In this document: positions 8,046 through 16,551 of the stretch, one piece after another
Layout: the number at the start of each line of letters is the position of its first letter
Numbering within the stretch: the stretch's first letter is position 1
From: an uncultured Clostridia bacterium
GTDB lineage: Bacteria > Bacillota > Clostridia > Christensenellales > Aristaeellaceae
Direction of reading: 5' to 3'
DNA: 39,179 nucleotides
Assembly (NCBI GenBank): GCA_947596085.1
Contig: CANQEW010000025.1
Span: 1-39,179 of the forward strand
Program-made: the position numbers and the translations under genes
The notes under the pieces: generated by a model
What the model saw: the letters and a program-made list of their open reading frames with translations, nothing else
Told to the model about the DNA's origin: nothing
Databases searched by the model: none

Positions 8046-10085
8046 TCATTGCTCGGTGCTGCTAAATACATCTTCCATGGATACCTGCACGGGCGTGGCC
8101 GCGGCCAGATTTGCCGCCATGGACTGAATGTCCGGCCAGGCGACGACGAGGTTGTTGTAGGCGTAGCCCTCCGCCGCCCAATTCTTTCGTTCGCAAATGG
8201 TGTAGAGGCGATAGGCCAGGGCCTTGGCGTTTTCGGCGTTGCTGCCAAACAGGTTCATGACGATTTGCGCGCACTCCTTCACGCCGCCCACTTCCATGGC
8301 GCGGGCCAGCTGCTGGGTGAGCAGCCACACGCATTCCTCGGTGGAGCGCACCTTCTCGGGAATCTCCTCGCGGGTGAGCAGGCGGACCTGCCCCTTGGCG
8401 GCCTGCAACACGCCGCGATCCGCCAGGGCCTGGACGCTGGTGTTCTTTGCGCGGGCCAGTATGTCGGCGTCGCCGAATTTGATGGTGTTGAAGGCGGACT
8501 GATTGAACAGCTCCACGCAGAAGCGGGACTCCCGATCCAGCTCGCCCTCCTGTTCGTTGTAAAAGGCGTCCAATTCCTGATTGATGATCTGCAAGGCGGC
8601 GCGGACGCTCATGGGCTTGCCGTCGGCCTCCAATACGCTCCTGTAGCGGCTGAACACGCCGATGCCGGGGCCGATGGCGGACTGCGCCAGGTCCACGGGG
8701 GCGATGTTGGCGGATTGGAGTTTTTTTAATGCCGGGCGTATCTCCCGGTGCAGGGCGTTGATGAATTCGCGCCGGGTGACGCTGCGCGCATCCTCCGCCC
8801 GCTTGCGGCAGACGAGGACGATGGAAGAGGCGAGGGCGTTCATACTGCTTTTCAAAGCAGTTGTAAGCTCTGTTCTCATCGGCCAGGTGCCAACAATAGC
8901 AAAATTTGCATTTATGAGAGAAGATAGCATAGTTTCCCATCCAGAGGAAGCTGTTTTATTGTCTTTATCCGTATCGTTCTGCTTGAATGCAAAATAAATC
9001 GTTGTAGGTATATTGTCGGCAGCATATTGACAGATTAGCTGGCACGCCTTAAACATACCACTTTCGAAGAAGGATTTAGCTTTACTCATATCCCCATCAT
9101 GGCGATATGGTGTGGCCACTAATTCCGGCGATTTAGGCGATAATAATGTTGCAAACAATTCTGGGTAGAATTTTTGCAGCGAATTTCGCATCCATACAAA
9201 GAAATAGTCTGACAGATCCGCATAATCAATGTTATCATAATATGGCGGATCAGTCGACACCATAATATTACGCAAGCCACAATCTTGCTGTGCATCGAAT
9301 TGTCTCACATCAGCCTTTGAACTGGCTGGGAATTCTAAAATGCATTTTGTTATCCACATCATTACATTGTCAAAACACCCCGAAGAGTTGCTGAATGGAT
9401 TTGCTTCGGCGAAATCCCATTTCATCGGGATAGCCTGACGACCAAATGTGTTCGTTACACCATCTCTTTGTGTATCCCATCCACAAATAGTTGATCCACG
9501 ATCAGCCATTTTATCAATGGTAAATGCAAGATATATCGCTATGGCTTCACCATAAGCACGCGCGCCAAATCCTCCATCTGCCAAACCAATATTGTCGTCC
9601 ACTAAACTAGCAGCTATTGCATCCGCTTCCGCCTTCTTCTGAGCCTCCCCCACAAGCGCACTAAACGTCGTCAGCGCGGTGAGCTGGCGATTGGTAAAGA
9701 GATCGCTCGTTTCATCAAATCCATAGAGCGATACGTTTACGCGAGCCTTGCCTGAGAGAACTCCACTCGGATAATCTGCGGGCTTGTCCACATTTGCAGC
9801 TTTTTTCTGTAATTCGTCGGGGGAAACATAAAGTCTGCCGTTCTTGCCTTCGGCAACTACGGCCATCAAATCTGCGCCCAGGCGCTTTTGCATTCCTTCG
9901 TTACGGATATAGTCGAACGGAATCGTCGCATTGCAGGCAAGACAGTGCCCGCCGGAACGGATGACCGTGCCGACGTCTTCCGATTTTCCATTCTGTACGG
10001 TATAGGTAAAATGATCCCCCGAAAGGGAAGGGACAATATGCGCTTCCTTGCCCTTCTTCTTGGAAAGGACAAATGATTTTACCAA
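8046..10085 (-). CDS. DUF1156 DNA methylase, C-terminal part (frameshifted gene)
   Basis: This is the larger piece (679 codons from a TTG at 10085) of a gene interrupted by one extra base in the C7 run at 10187-10193. Its frame stays open further upstream and encodes a CPNPACGC motif just before the nominal start. With GGHCLACN this suggests a zinc ribbon. The catalytic methylase motif STDPPYYDN (fragment residues 277-285) is present, so the catalytic site lies here and the SAM-binding motif lies in the other piece. Order motif I then IV fits an amino-group DNA methyltransferase. The stop overlaps the ATG at 8049, but DUF499 probably starts at 8028. The middle (about 8850-9650) is visibly more AT-rich than the rest, and it should include target-recognition sequence. 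Without the frameshift the full protein would have about 929 residues. Confidence 0.75.
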   Translation of the reverse strand: MVKSFVLSKKKGKEAHIVPSLSGDHFTYTVQNGKSEDVGTVIRSGGHCLACNATIPFDYIRNEGMQKRLGADLMAVVAEGKNGRLYVSPDELQKKAANVDKPADYPSGVLSGKARVNVSLYGFDETSDLFTNRQLTALTTFSALVGEAQKKAEADAIAASLVDDNIGLADGGFGARAYGEAIAIYLAFTIDKMADRGSTICGWDTQRDGVTNTFGRQAIPMKWDFAEANPFSNSSGCFDNVMMWITKCILEFPASSKADVRQFDAQQDCGLRNIMVSTDPPYYDNIDYADLSDYFFVWMRNSLQKFYPELFATLLSPKSPELVATPYRHDGDMSKAKSFFESGMFKACQLICQYAADNIPTTIYFAFKQNDTDKDNKTASSGWETMLSSLINANFAIVGTWPMRTELTTALKSSMNALASSIVLVCRKRAEDARSVTRREFINALHREIRPALKKLQSANIAPVDLAQSAIGPGIGVFSRYRSVLEADGKPMSVRAALQIINQELDAFYNEQEGELDRESRFCVELFNQSAFNTIKFGDADILARAKNTSVQALADRGVLQAAKGQVRLLTREEIPEKVRSTEECVWLLTQQLARAMEVGGVKECAQIVMNLFGSNAENAKALAYRLYTICERKNWAAEGYAYNNLVVAWPDIQSMAANLAAATPVQVSMEDVFSSTEQ

Positions 10086-10179
10086 GGGGGTTCTGCATCC
10101 GCACGCCGGGTTGGGACATCTGACCGTGCGCGCCCAGATCCAGGCGATTACGGTGGCTTCGTTGTTGTTTAAGCTATTG

Positions 10180-10836
10180 TTAAGTCGGGGGGGCTACTTG
10201 TACCTTGGGATACAGATGCCCGATGCGCTTGTACGCCTCGCGCTTCATCCACTCGCCGTAGTAGCGCACGTCCTCCGCCAGGCCCGCCGCACCCTTCGGC
10301 GCGCTGCTCGCGCCCATCTGCGCGCGCCACTCCGGGTTCATCGGCGCGCGGTTCGCAAACTTCGGCGGGATCTCGATCATCGCCTTGTTGATCATCACCG
10401 CCACGGGGTTCAGGTCGTGGGCGTGGGCCTCCAGGCCCAGGCGCTGCGCCTCCAGCGGGATCGCTCCGCCGCCCGCGAAGGGGTCGAGCAGCGCGGGTGG
10501 ATTGCCGCCCGTGCACTTCATGATCTCTGCCTTCGCCTCGTTCAGTACGCCCTCGTCGTTGCTGTTCTCCCACTTCACCAGCCGGGTGAGTATGTCGAAC
10601 AGGCGCTCGCGCTCCGCGCGCTGCGCCTCCTCCGTGGGGAATTCCTCGGGGTGGCTCGAGGGATCGTCCACCAGCGACGACCAAATCACCGCCCGCGCCG
10701 TCGCCAAGGGACGCCGCGCCCACCACAGGTGCAGCGTGCTGGGATGGCCGTGGCGGATGGATTTCTCCCGCGCCGACTCCGCGTTGATCGCCTCCAAGGG
10801 GAGAGCGACTTCGATCAGTTTCTTCTTCTGTTCCAT
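10180..10836 (-). CDS. DUF1156 DNA methylase, N-terminal part (frameshifted gene)
   Basis: This is a 218-residue piece. The ATG at 10836 has GAGG six bases upstream and is preferred to the ATG at 10848, which overlaps the helicase stop. It begins with the DUF1156 hallmark ([20 protein letters not shown], then [15 protein letters not shown]) and carries the SAM-binding motif DPFAGGG (118-124). The frame ends at a TAA three codons after a run of seven C. Dropping one C rejoins it to the downstream piece, with no stop in between. It may be inactivated, phase-variable, rescued by +1 frameshifting at CCC-C, or an assembly error. DUF1156 proteins modify host DNA in DUF499-linked defence systems, so loss would leave the helicase and ATPase without their methylase. 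Confidence 0.75.
   Translation of the reverse strand: MEQKKKLIEVALPLEAINAESAREKSIRHGHPSTLHLWWARRPLATARAVIWSSLVDDPSSHPEEFPTEEAQRAERERLFDILTRLVKWENSNDEGVLNEAKAEIMKCTGGNPPALLDPFAGGGAIPLEAQRLGLEAHAHDLNPVAVMINKAMIEIPPKFANRAPMNPEWRAQMGASSAPKGAAGLAEDVRYYGEWMKREAYKRIGHLYPKVQVAPPT
10187..10193 (-). repeat. C7 homopolymer tract causing the DUF1156 frameshift
   Basis: Seven G on the plus strand (seven C in the gene) lie exactly where the methylase reading frame breaks. Six C would restore one ORF from 10836 to 8046. Confidence 0.85.
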
Positions 10837-10844
10837 GGTATCCC

Positions 10845-13800
10845 TCATTCCTCAATGATGCCGATCCGCTGGAGATCGGCGATTTCGTAATTCACGCTGC
10901 AGGCTCCATCATCCGGCTCCTTGTTGAAGGGCTTGCGTATGTAGACGGTGTGGGTCTGCGATCCGTCCACCTCGACGATGGCGAGGATAAAGTCATCCGG
11001 GGAATTCAATGCGGTGAGGATCTCGTTCTTCGTGACCGTTACCGTCGTCGCTCCCTTTTGGCGGCCCTTGACCTCGATCAATCGCAGGCACGGGCCTTCG
11101 CCGCGCATATGCTCTGGAATCCGGGACACGATGTCATATCCCTTTTTCAGCATACATACGTCCTCCGGCTCGTATCCGCGCTGATATTCCCGATACATTA
11201 CGGCGTCCATGGCGGCCTTCTCGATGGCCGCGCGATCCGCGCCGAACAGCTCGCCCTCGTTGGGTATTCCCATGAGCTTGTTCAAAAGGCCCTGAGGGAT
11301 CACCAGCACGCCGCCCATGATGACCGGCGTCCGGGCCTTGACCGCCTTCTCCTGCTCCAATTCGGCCAGGCGATGCTGCAGGCGATCCTGCAATTCGTCC
11401 GCACGCCGGGCGGCATTGATGGAATTCAGCTTCGGATTGCCCTTGCCGGCCTGCTCCTTCGCCCGCAATTCCGTGGCGCGCCGGTCCCAATACTGAATCT
11501 CGCTGGTCAGGCGCTGCTTCACGGCGGCGGCAGTCTTGTCCGCCATTTTCTGCCGGTGCTCCCGCAATTCCTTCAAGTGCGGCGGCACGATGTACTGCAT
11601 CGCGTATCCGAGGGCGCGATCCTCCACGCCATCCATGAGCCAGGATTGCGTCTTGATGTAATCCTGTATGGCGGCGGATTCGGCCTCGCTGGCGGGGCGG
11701 TAGTCCAGATATGGCGCATAGCCCGCGCCGCGGGAGTGTCCGGCCTCGTCCAGCTCCACGAATTGCATGGTGCGATTGATGACCCGGAATTCCGTGGGGG
11801 ATACCTTCTTGCCGTCCTGGAAGGAATCCTCGACGTAGAACAGCAGCCGCGGCACTTCCGAAGGATCGTTTTCGTCGATCAGCACCGAGCCGCGCTTCAT
11901 CACGTCGGCGTTCTGCTCCAGTATGACGTCGATGATGGCCTCCAATAGCGGGTGACCGGGGCAAATCTGATCCGCGGTGGGCTGGCCGGGAACGGTGCAA
12001 TATTCCTTGTCGAAGCAGATGCGCTCATACTTCGGGGCGACGGGGATGCCGAAGCCGATCACCTGATCTCGGCGCAGCAGCTTGGCGGGGACGCGGGGGA
12101 TCTCCCAGCGGCCCGCCTCGCGCTTGCGGATGATGCCGCCGAGGGACGTGAAGGCGGTCATAAAGAAGGATTGGATGTAGAAGGGCTGCAGCTTGTGCGC
12201 CTCGATCTGCTCCATCTCCTCCCGGATCGCCATGACCTTGTGCACGTCCATGGTATCCTCGGTCAGCGCATTTTCGTCAATGAGCTTTTGCAGGGATTTT
12301 ATATCCATGGCGCGATCCACGACCTGGTTCAGCTTTGCGCGAACCTCGGGCCGGTTGCCGTAGCGAATCGCCTCGATCAGCAGATCCCGAAGGGATCGGT
12401 TGTCAAAGGTGATCTTTCCGAGTATATCGAAAACCTTTCCGTGAAGCGCCTTGCGCTCCTCCTCCAGTTTATCAAAGAGGCGCTGGTAGACGGCGCCCTC
12501 GCGAGTTTCCTTCGATACCAGATTCCAAAGGTAGCAGACCTCGATCTGGCCGATGCGGTGAATCCGGCCGAAGCGCTGCTCGATGCGGTTGGGATTCCAC
12601 GGCAGGTCGTAGTTCACCATCAAGTGCGCGCGCTGCAGATTGATGCCCTCACCCGCCGCATCGGTGGCGATCAGAATGCGGACATCCCTGTCCTGCTTGA
12701 ACAGCGTCTCAATCTTCCGACGCTCGTCGCGGAGCATTCCGCCGTGGATCGTCACCACAATCTCTTGCTTCCCAAACAGCGTGCGGATTTTGTCGGCCAA
12801 ATAATTTAGGGTATCCCGATGCTCGGTAAATATTATTAGCTTTTCGCGCTGGCCATCTTCCCCAAACATTAAATCGTTGTCCTGCAGGATGGAGGATAAT
12901 TCCTCCCACTTCTTGTCCGTGCCGGAATTGCGCACCTGATTTGCCATGGCTTCCAGTCGCTTGAGGGTGGCGATTTCGGCCTCCAGTTCCGGGATGGTCT
13001 TGGCGGCGGACGCGCGCTCCGCGACCTTTTCCTCCTCGGATTCCAGCTCGTCGGCGGGCAGGTCGTCTAAATCATCCATATCGTCAGGAATGTCAAATTG
13101 CCATTCCATCTCACGGGCGCGTCTGCCCAATTTTTCTTCGCGCAAGCGGTTTTCCAAGCGCTCGCGCCTACGACGCAGAGATTGATAGATTGCCTCCGGC
13201 GAGGATGCCAGGCGGCGCTGCAAGATGGTCAGAGCGAAGCCCACGGAATTGCGATGCTCGTCCTCCAAATTGTCGGCGCGATTGAATTCCTCCTGCACAT
13301 ATGTCGTCACGGCATTGTAGAGCTGCGCCTCCATGGGTGAGAGATCATAGTTTACGGTATAGGCGAGGCGCTCCGGGAATAGGGGTTTGCCATCGAATTT
13401 GAGCAAATCCTCTTTCACCAATCGGCGCATGACATCGGAAATATCTATGGATTGATTGCTCGTGCGGCATACGCCCTCAAAGCGATCCGGGTCGATCAGC
13501 GCCATAAATAGCTGGAAATCTTCCTCCTTGCCATTATGGGGCGTAGCCGTAAGCAGAAGGAAATGGCGGGTGATGCTCGAAAGCAGGCGGCCTAATTGAT
13601 ACCGCTTTGTGTAGTGGATTTCTCCGCCCCACATGGACGCGGACATCTTATGGGCCTCGTCGCAGACGATCAAGTCCCAATCGGTAACTTTTAGCTTTTC
13701 CTGGATGCTTTCATTCCGGGCCAATTTATCTAGGCGTGCTATGCAATAATTGATCTCCGAGAATATGTTGCCGGTTACGCTAGATTCCAAGCGATCATTG

Positions 13801-14348
13801 GTGAGAATCTCAAAGCGCAAATGAAATTTTTGATAGAGCTCGTCCTGCCATTGCTCCGCCAGATTGCCGGGGCAGACGATCATGCACTTTTTCAAATCAC
13901 CGCGCACGATCAATTCCTTGAGCAGCAGGCCGGTCATGATGGTTTTGCCCGCGCCGGGATCGTCCGCCAGGACATAGCGCAGGGGGAGGCGGGGCAGCAT
14001 TTCCTGATATACGGCGGAAATCTGGTGCGGCAACGGCTCGATGCTGGACGTATGCACGGCCAGGTAGGGATCAAAGAGGTGCGCCAGGTCGATGCGGTAT
14101 GCCTCGGAAACCAGGCGCATCTGCTCGCCAGGCACGTCAAAAGACCACGGCAGGGATTTTTCGAGGATGGACAGAGACGGCTCGTCATCCCGATATAGTG
14201 ACATGCTTCCCAACACGCCGGTATTGGTCTTATAGATTAACTCAATTCCATTTGAGCCATACCATTTTGTCGAGACGACGGTTACAGGCTCATTTGGAAC
14301 AATGCCATTTACGACGCTGCCGATGGTTAAATCTTCGAGCCTTGCCAT
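10845..14348 (-). CDS. SNF2/superfamily-2 helicase with DUF3883-like C-terminus
   Basis: The protein has 1167 residues. The ATG at 14348 follows AGGTG by six bases; a GTG three codons earlier is less likely. It contains motif [10 protein letters not shown] (128-136), DEAH box (230-233), motif III TATPHNG (267-273), an acidic, charged and probably coiled segment (about 400-480) and the C-terminal helicase motifs [12 protein letters not shown] and [10 protein letters not shown] (about 590). The last 110 residues contain [19 protein letters not shown] and a TKNE block typical of DUF3883, which has a nuclease-like E-x-K core. It is the first gene of the defence operon, followed by the methylase (stop at 10845, downstream ATG at 10836). 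It probably translocates on DNA to discriminate or destroy unmethylated phage DNA. That role is inferred from related restriction-like systems. Confidence 0.85.
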   Translation of the reverse strand: MARLEDLTIGSVVNGIVPNEPVTVVSTKWYGSNGIELIYKTNTGVLGSMSLYRDDEPSLSILEKSLPWSFDVPGEQMRLVSEAYRIDLAHLFDPYLAVHTSSIEPLPHQISAVYQEMLPRLPLRYVLADDPGAGKTIMTGLLLKELIVRGDLKKCMIVCPGNLAEQWQDELYQKFHLRFEILTNDRLESSVTGNIFSEINYCIARLDKLARNESIQEKLKVTDWDLIVCDEAHKMSASMWGGEIHYTKRYQLGRLLSSITRHFLLLTATPHNGKEEDFQLFMALIDPDRFEGVCRTSNQSIDISDVMRRLVKEDLLKFDGKPLFPERLAYTVNYDLSPMEAQLYNAVTTYVQEEFNRADNLEDEHRNSVGFALTILQRRLASSPEAIYQSLRRRRERLENRLREEKLGRRAREMEWQFDIPDDMDDLDDLPADELESEEEKVAERASAAKTIPELEAEIATLKRLEAMANQVRNSGTDKKWEELSSILQDNDLMFGEDGQREKLIIFTEHRDTLNYLADKIRTLFGKQEIVVTIHGGMLRDERRKIETLFKQDRDVRILIATDAAGEGINLQRAHLMVNYDLPWNPNRIEQRFGRIHRIGQIEVCYLWNLVSKETREGAVYQRLFDKLEEERKALHGKVFDILGKITFDNRSLRDLLIEAIRYGNRPEVRAKLNQVVDRAMDIKSLQKLIDENALTEDTMDVHKVMAIREEMEQIEAHKLQPFYIQSFFMTAFTSLGGIIRKREAGRWEIPRVPAKLLRRDQVIGFGIPVAPKYERICFDKEYCTVPGQPTADQICPGHPLLEAIIDVILEQNADVMKRGSVLIDENDPSEVPRLLFYVEDSFQDGKKVSPTEFRVINRTMQFVELDEAGHSRGAGYAPYLDYRPASEAESAAIQDYIKTQSWLMDGVEDRALGYAMQYIVPPHLKELREHRQKMADKTAAAVKQRLTSEIQYWDRRATELRAKEQAGKGNPKLNSINAARRADELQDRLQHRLAELEQEKAVKARTPVIMGGVLVIPQGLLNKLMGIPNEGELFGADRAAIEKAAMDAVMYREYQRGYEPEDVCMLKKGYDIVSRIPEHMRGEGPCLRLIEVKGRQKGATTVTVTKNEILTALNSPDDFILAIVEVDGSQTHTVYIRKPFNKEPDDGACSVNYEIADLQRIGIIEE

Positions 14349-14382
14349 TTGAAACACCTACTCACCCATTATGAATGTTAAT

Positions 14383-14411
14383 ATTATAGCATATATTGAG
14401 CGCCCGGACAA
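14383..14411 (-). promoter_or_regulatory. Promoter of the helicase-methylase-DUF499 operon
   Basis: On the minus strand, TTGTCC (14406-14411) and TATAAT (14383-14388) have a 17-base spacer, plus a TG one base before the -10. The predicted start near 14376 is 28 bases from the ATG. The defence operon can therefore be transcribed independently of the upstream regulator gene. Confidence 0.75.
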
Positions 14412-14490
14412 CGAAGAAATCAAGGATCAAGGGTTAAAAAGCGGCCTTGAACGGTTATTTATAGGACTTAACGACGCGAATACGTTGCTC

Positions 14491-15093
14491 TTACCACCTC
14501 GATCCGCTTCGTTGCAAATCCAATTCTACATATTCTTTTGCGTCGAGCATGTTTGCGTAGTTCTTTTTGTTTTCCTCTGTAGGCTGTTCTTCGGCCTGCC
14601 TTTTGTATTTCTCACAGAGGAAGCACATGCGTTCCCATTGCAGAAGGTTGTTGAAGACTTGCTCGTCGAAGACGTTGAAGAGAACGTTGTCGAGGGAGAT
14701 GTGCTGGCCGGTGGTCGTGGCGGGGTACACAATATCAATGAATGCCGCGAGGTTGCGGTTGGCGGTGATGCGGACGGTTTCGGGTTTGTAGGCGTAGTCT
14801 TCGCCGCGCTCGCCGGTCATTTCGAGGATGCCGGTGTTGAACATGACGAAAAATACGCCCGTCAGATCGCCTTTGGTGTGCGTGCCGAGGCCCGCGTCCT
14901 TCATGTCGCTGAGGGCATTATAGCTTACACCCAGCGCGGCGGAGATGCGCCGGAGTTGCGCGGGTTGGGGAACCATCTTATTGGTTTCGTACTTGCGAAT
15001 GGACACGGGATGCACTTCGGCCATCTGGGCGAGCGCGTCCTGCGTGATGTTCATGCGCCGGCGCAAGTAACGGATCTTCTGGGCGAGCGTCAT
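14491..15093 (-). CDS. XRE-family (Cro/CI-type HTH) transcriptional regulator
   Basis: The protein has 200 residues. The ATG at 15093 has GAGGTG six bases upstream; the longer frame to 15153 runs through the promoter and is rejected. Residues 1-62 form an HTH_3 domain (KIRYLRRRMNITQDALAQMA, then VSIRKYE, then ALGVSYNAL). The rest is a mixed domain of unknown type, with no peptidase motif that I can see. It sits between the defence operon (same strand, about 140 bases downstream) and a divergent mobilisation module. Three copies of an 18-bp dyad lie in the shared promoter region, so it probably represses itself and the mobilisation genes. Whether it also acts on the defence operon promoter is unclear, because no copy of the dyad was seen there. 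Confidence 0.8.
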   Translation of the reverse strand: MTLAQKIRYLRRRMNITQDALAQMAEVHPVSIRKYETNKMVPQPAQLRRISAALGVSYNALSDMKDAGLGTHTKGDLTGVFFVMFNTGILEMTGERGEDYAYKPETVRITANRNLAAFIDIVYPATTTGQHISLDNVLFNVFDEQVFNNLLQWERMCFLCEKYKRQAEEQPTEENKKNYANMLDAKEYVELDLQRSGSRW

Positions 15094-15125
15094 TTCAATC
15101 ACCTCATGAATGAAATACCAAGGTA

Positions 15126-15134
15126 AGTATAGCA
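15126..15134 (-). promoter_or_regulatory. Extended -10 promoter of the XRE regulator
   Basis: The minus strand reads TGCTATACT, an extended -10 with no good -35. The predicted start is about 25 bases before the ATG at 15093. The first operator dyad lies where the -35 would be. Confidence 0.5.
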
Positions 15135-15152
15135 CATAAATGTTAAATTTCA

Positions 15153-15225
15153 TGTAGTTATGCCGCTACATCTTGACAAGTAGCGACATCGCTATGTATA
15201 ATAGAATTGTAGCCAGAACGCTACA
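15153..15225. promoter_or_regulatory. Three operator-like dyads between regulator and mobilisation genes
   Basis: Three 18-bp sites follow the pattern TGTAGC-N6-GCTACA. The first is at 15153-15170 (one mismatch in the left half). The second is at 15179-15196 (AGTAGC and GCTATG). The third, at 15208-15225, is perfect. Centres are 26 and 29 bp apart. The middle site fills the spacer of the divergent promoter at 15173-15202, and the first overlaps the upstream side of the regulator promoter. The layout is that of a repressor switch, most likely bound by the adjacent XRE protein. Confidence 0.75.
15173..15202 (+). promoter_or_regulatory. Consensus promoter of the mobilisation/integration module
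   Basis: TTGACA (15173-15178) and TATAAT (15197-15202) are separated by 18 bases, with an operator dyad exactly in the spacer. The leader to 15388 contains a tiny ORF (ATG at 15258, ribosome binding site GGAGAG, 11 codons) of unknown meaning. Confidence 0.85.
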
Positions 15226-15387
15226 TAGAAAAACTGAATCACAGGCTTTCGGAGAGATATGGCAGGCTGGATCAGAGACTGTGCGAGGACGTGAAGGGAT
15301 TCATGAGCGCGGGTCCGAGGGAGAATGAGTTGATTTGGCTGTCGATACGCGGTCGGAAGAGCGCAGGAACGGCGCCGGGAGGAACAT

Positions 15388-15918
15388 GTGGAAAGATCAA
15401 AATGGAAGGGAGGTGTGAGTATCGAGCAGAACAAGGTGAACGGGAATGCACAATCGGCGGAGATCGTGCAGAGGCAAGTGCAATCCGCTGGACGGATGGG
15501 CGTGCAGCCGGTGCGGGAAAACATGCAGACGATCCCGCAGGACAAGCGCGAACCGGTGGCGATTCAATTGCCGGTGAACATCTTTGACCGGGAAGCGATT
15601 CGCATTTTGTACGGGCAAAAGGATGGCGCAAGCACGGTTTGCCTGTATCTGATGTTGGTCGCGTTTGCGGCAAAGTCAAACCGCGGCGGGGCACTGTACG
15701 TTGCAGATGACATCCCATATGACGTCGAAAGCATTGCAAGTTTGACGCACATGGATGCGAAGGTCGTGCAGAATGCGTTGAACTTGCTTGCAAAGTACGG
15801 GCTGATTCGCGTGAAGAGCGACGTCATTTGGATCGCCGGATACGCGAAACTGGTGCAGTTCAAAGCGCCGCGCAGGAAGAACAGCGGAGCAAAGGTGCGC
15901 GAAAAGTATGCGAATTGA
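15388..15918 (+). CDS. Replication-initiator/replisome-organiser-like protein
   Basis: The protein has 176 residues from a GTG with GGGAGG five bases upstream. The start is uncertain: a GTG at 15415 and a 10-codon ORF from 15386 also occur here. The N-terminal 45 residues are low-complexity. Residues 50-150 form a winged-helix-like domain (FDREAIRILYG, ASTVCLYLMLVAFAAKSNRGG, then IPYDVESIASLTHM and a LLAKYGLI helix). This resembles the N-terminal domain of phage replisome organisers and RepA-like initiators of Firmicutes mobile elements. It is the first gene after the switch promoter and precedes the palindrome cluster and mobC. The likely role is helping element DNA replicate after excision, or regulating transfer. 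It is shorter than full initiators, so it may be only the DNA-binding part. Confidence 0.5.
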   Translation: MERSKWKGGVSIEQNKVNGNAQSAEIVQRQVQSAGRMGVQPVRENMQTIPQDKREPVAIQLPVNIFDREAIRILYGQKDGASTVCLYLMLVAFAAKSNRGGALYVADDIPYDVESIASLTHMDAKVVQNALNLLAKYGLIRVKSDVIWIAGYAKLVQFKAPRRKNSGAKVREKYAN

Positions 15919-16117
15919 TGCACAGAAAATGGGAAACTTTCGCAGGAACAGCGTGGGGTGAACTTGGCGCGTGAGAGGGCGCGGGGGATGACGGAACTCT
16001 TGCGAGCAACGCATTTGTACGCACACGCCGACCTGCCTCCGGCGAGGATCGGCGGTGCGCGCCTGGCGGCGGCGTGAATCTTCGATTCCCGCACAAATGC
16101 CGCGCTGCGCGCGCTCG

Positions 16118-16191
16118 TTGGGGAGGCATAGCCTCCCCAAACCCATCGATGGAGAATCCGATTCTGGGTGACTCGCTGCTCCCGCAGCGAG
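16118..16191 (+). other. Probable origin of transfer: cluster of four palindromes
   Basis: Four dyads are packed into 74 bases just before mobC. They are a perfect 10-bp stem with ATA loop (16118-16140), the palindrome CCATCGATGG (16143-16152), AGAATC-C-GATTCT (16153-16165) and a perfect 8-bp stem with TCCC loop (16172-16191). Dense inverted repeats immediately upstream of relaxosome genes are typical of oriT. The nick site cannot be placed from the sequence alone. The last stem ends three bases before the mobC ATG and could also limit its translation. The rest of the gap from 15919 holds no clear gene. Confidence 0.6.
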
Positions 16192-16194
16192 GGA

Positions 16195-16551
16195 ATGGCG
16201 AAGAAAGGGGTGAGAAAGACCAAGGATGAAAGAAGTTTAAGAAGGGAACGGCTTTACATTCGCGTCAATGCGCATGAGGACGAAGCGATTCGACGGTATG
16301 CGGAGAAGGCGGGACTGACAGTCAGCCAGTATGCACGGAAGCGGCTGCTGATGGAACCGGTGGCGGCGGCGCTGCCCGAGGGCTTCAATGAACTTCGGCG
16401 AGACATCGCCGGGCTGTGCAACAATGTGAATCAGATCGCGCGGGCAGTACATATGAATGCGCGCGATGCGTTCCGGGCGGCGAGCGATGCGAAGCGGTAT
16501 GCCGGGGAGGTGTACCAAATGCTGACGGAGTGGATGAACCGTGGCGTTTAA
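16195..16551 (+). CDS. mobC: Relaxosome accessory protein MobC
   Basis: The protein has 118 residues. The ATG at 16195 is preferred over a GTG at 16168, which would translate the hairpin. A basic N-terminus is followed by a ribbon-helix-helix segment (LYIRVNAHEDEAIRRYAEKA, then LTVSQYARKRLL). The MobC signature follows (LCNNVNQIARAVHMN). MobC proteins bind oriT beside the nick site and help the relaxase open it. The 3' end overlaps the relaxase start by 11 bases, so the two are co-translated. Confidence 0.85.
   Translation: MAKKGVRKTKDERSLRRERLYIRVNAHEDEAIRRYAEKAGLTVSQYARKRLLMEPVAAALPEGFNELRRDIAGLCNNVNQIARAVHMNARDAFRAASDAKRYAGEVYQMLTEWMNRGV

Noticed and set aside
15291-15587. 98-codon plus-strand ORF before the initiator-like gene
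   Set aside because: It overlaps the better-supported frame at 15388-15918, has a Gly/Ala/Arg-rich product and lacks a ribosome binding site.
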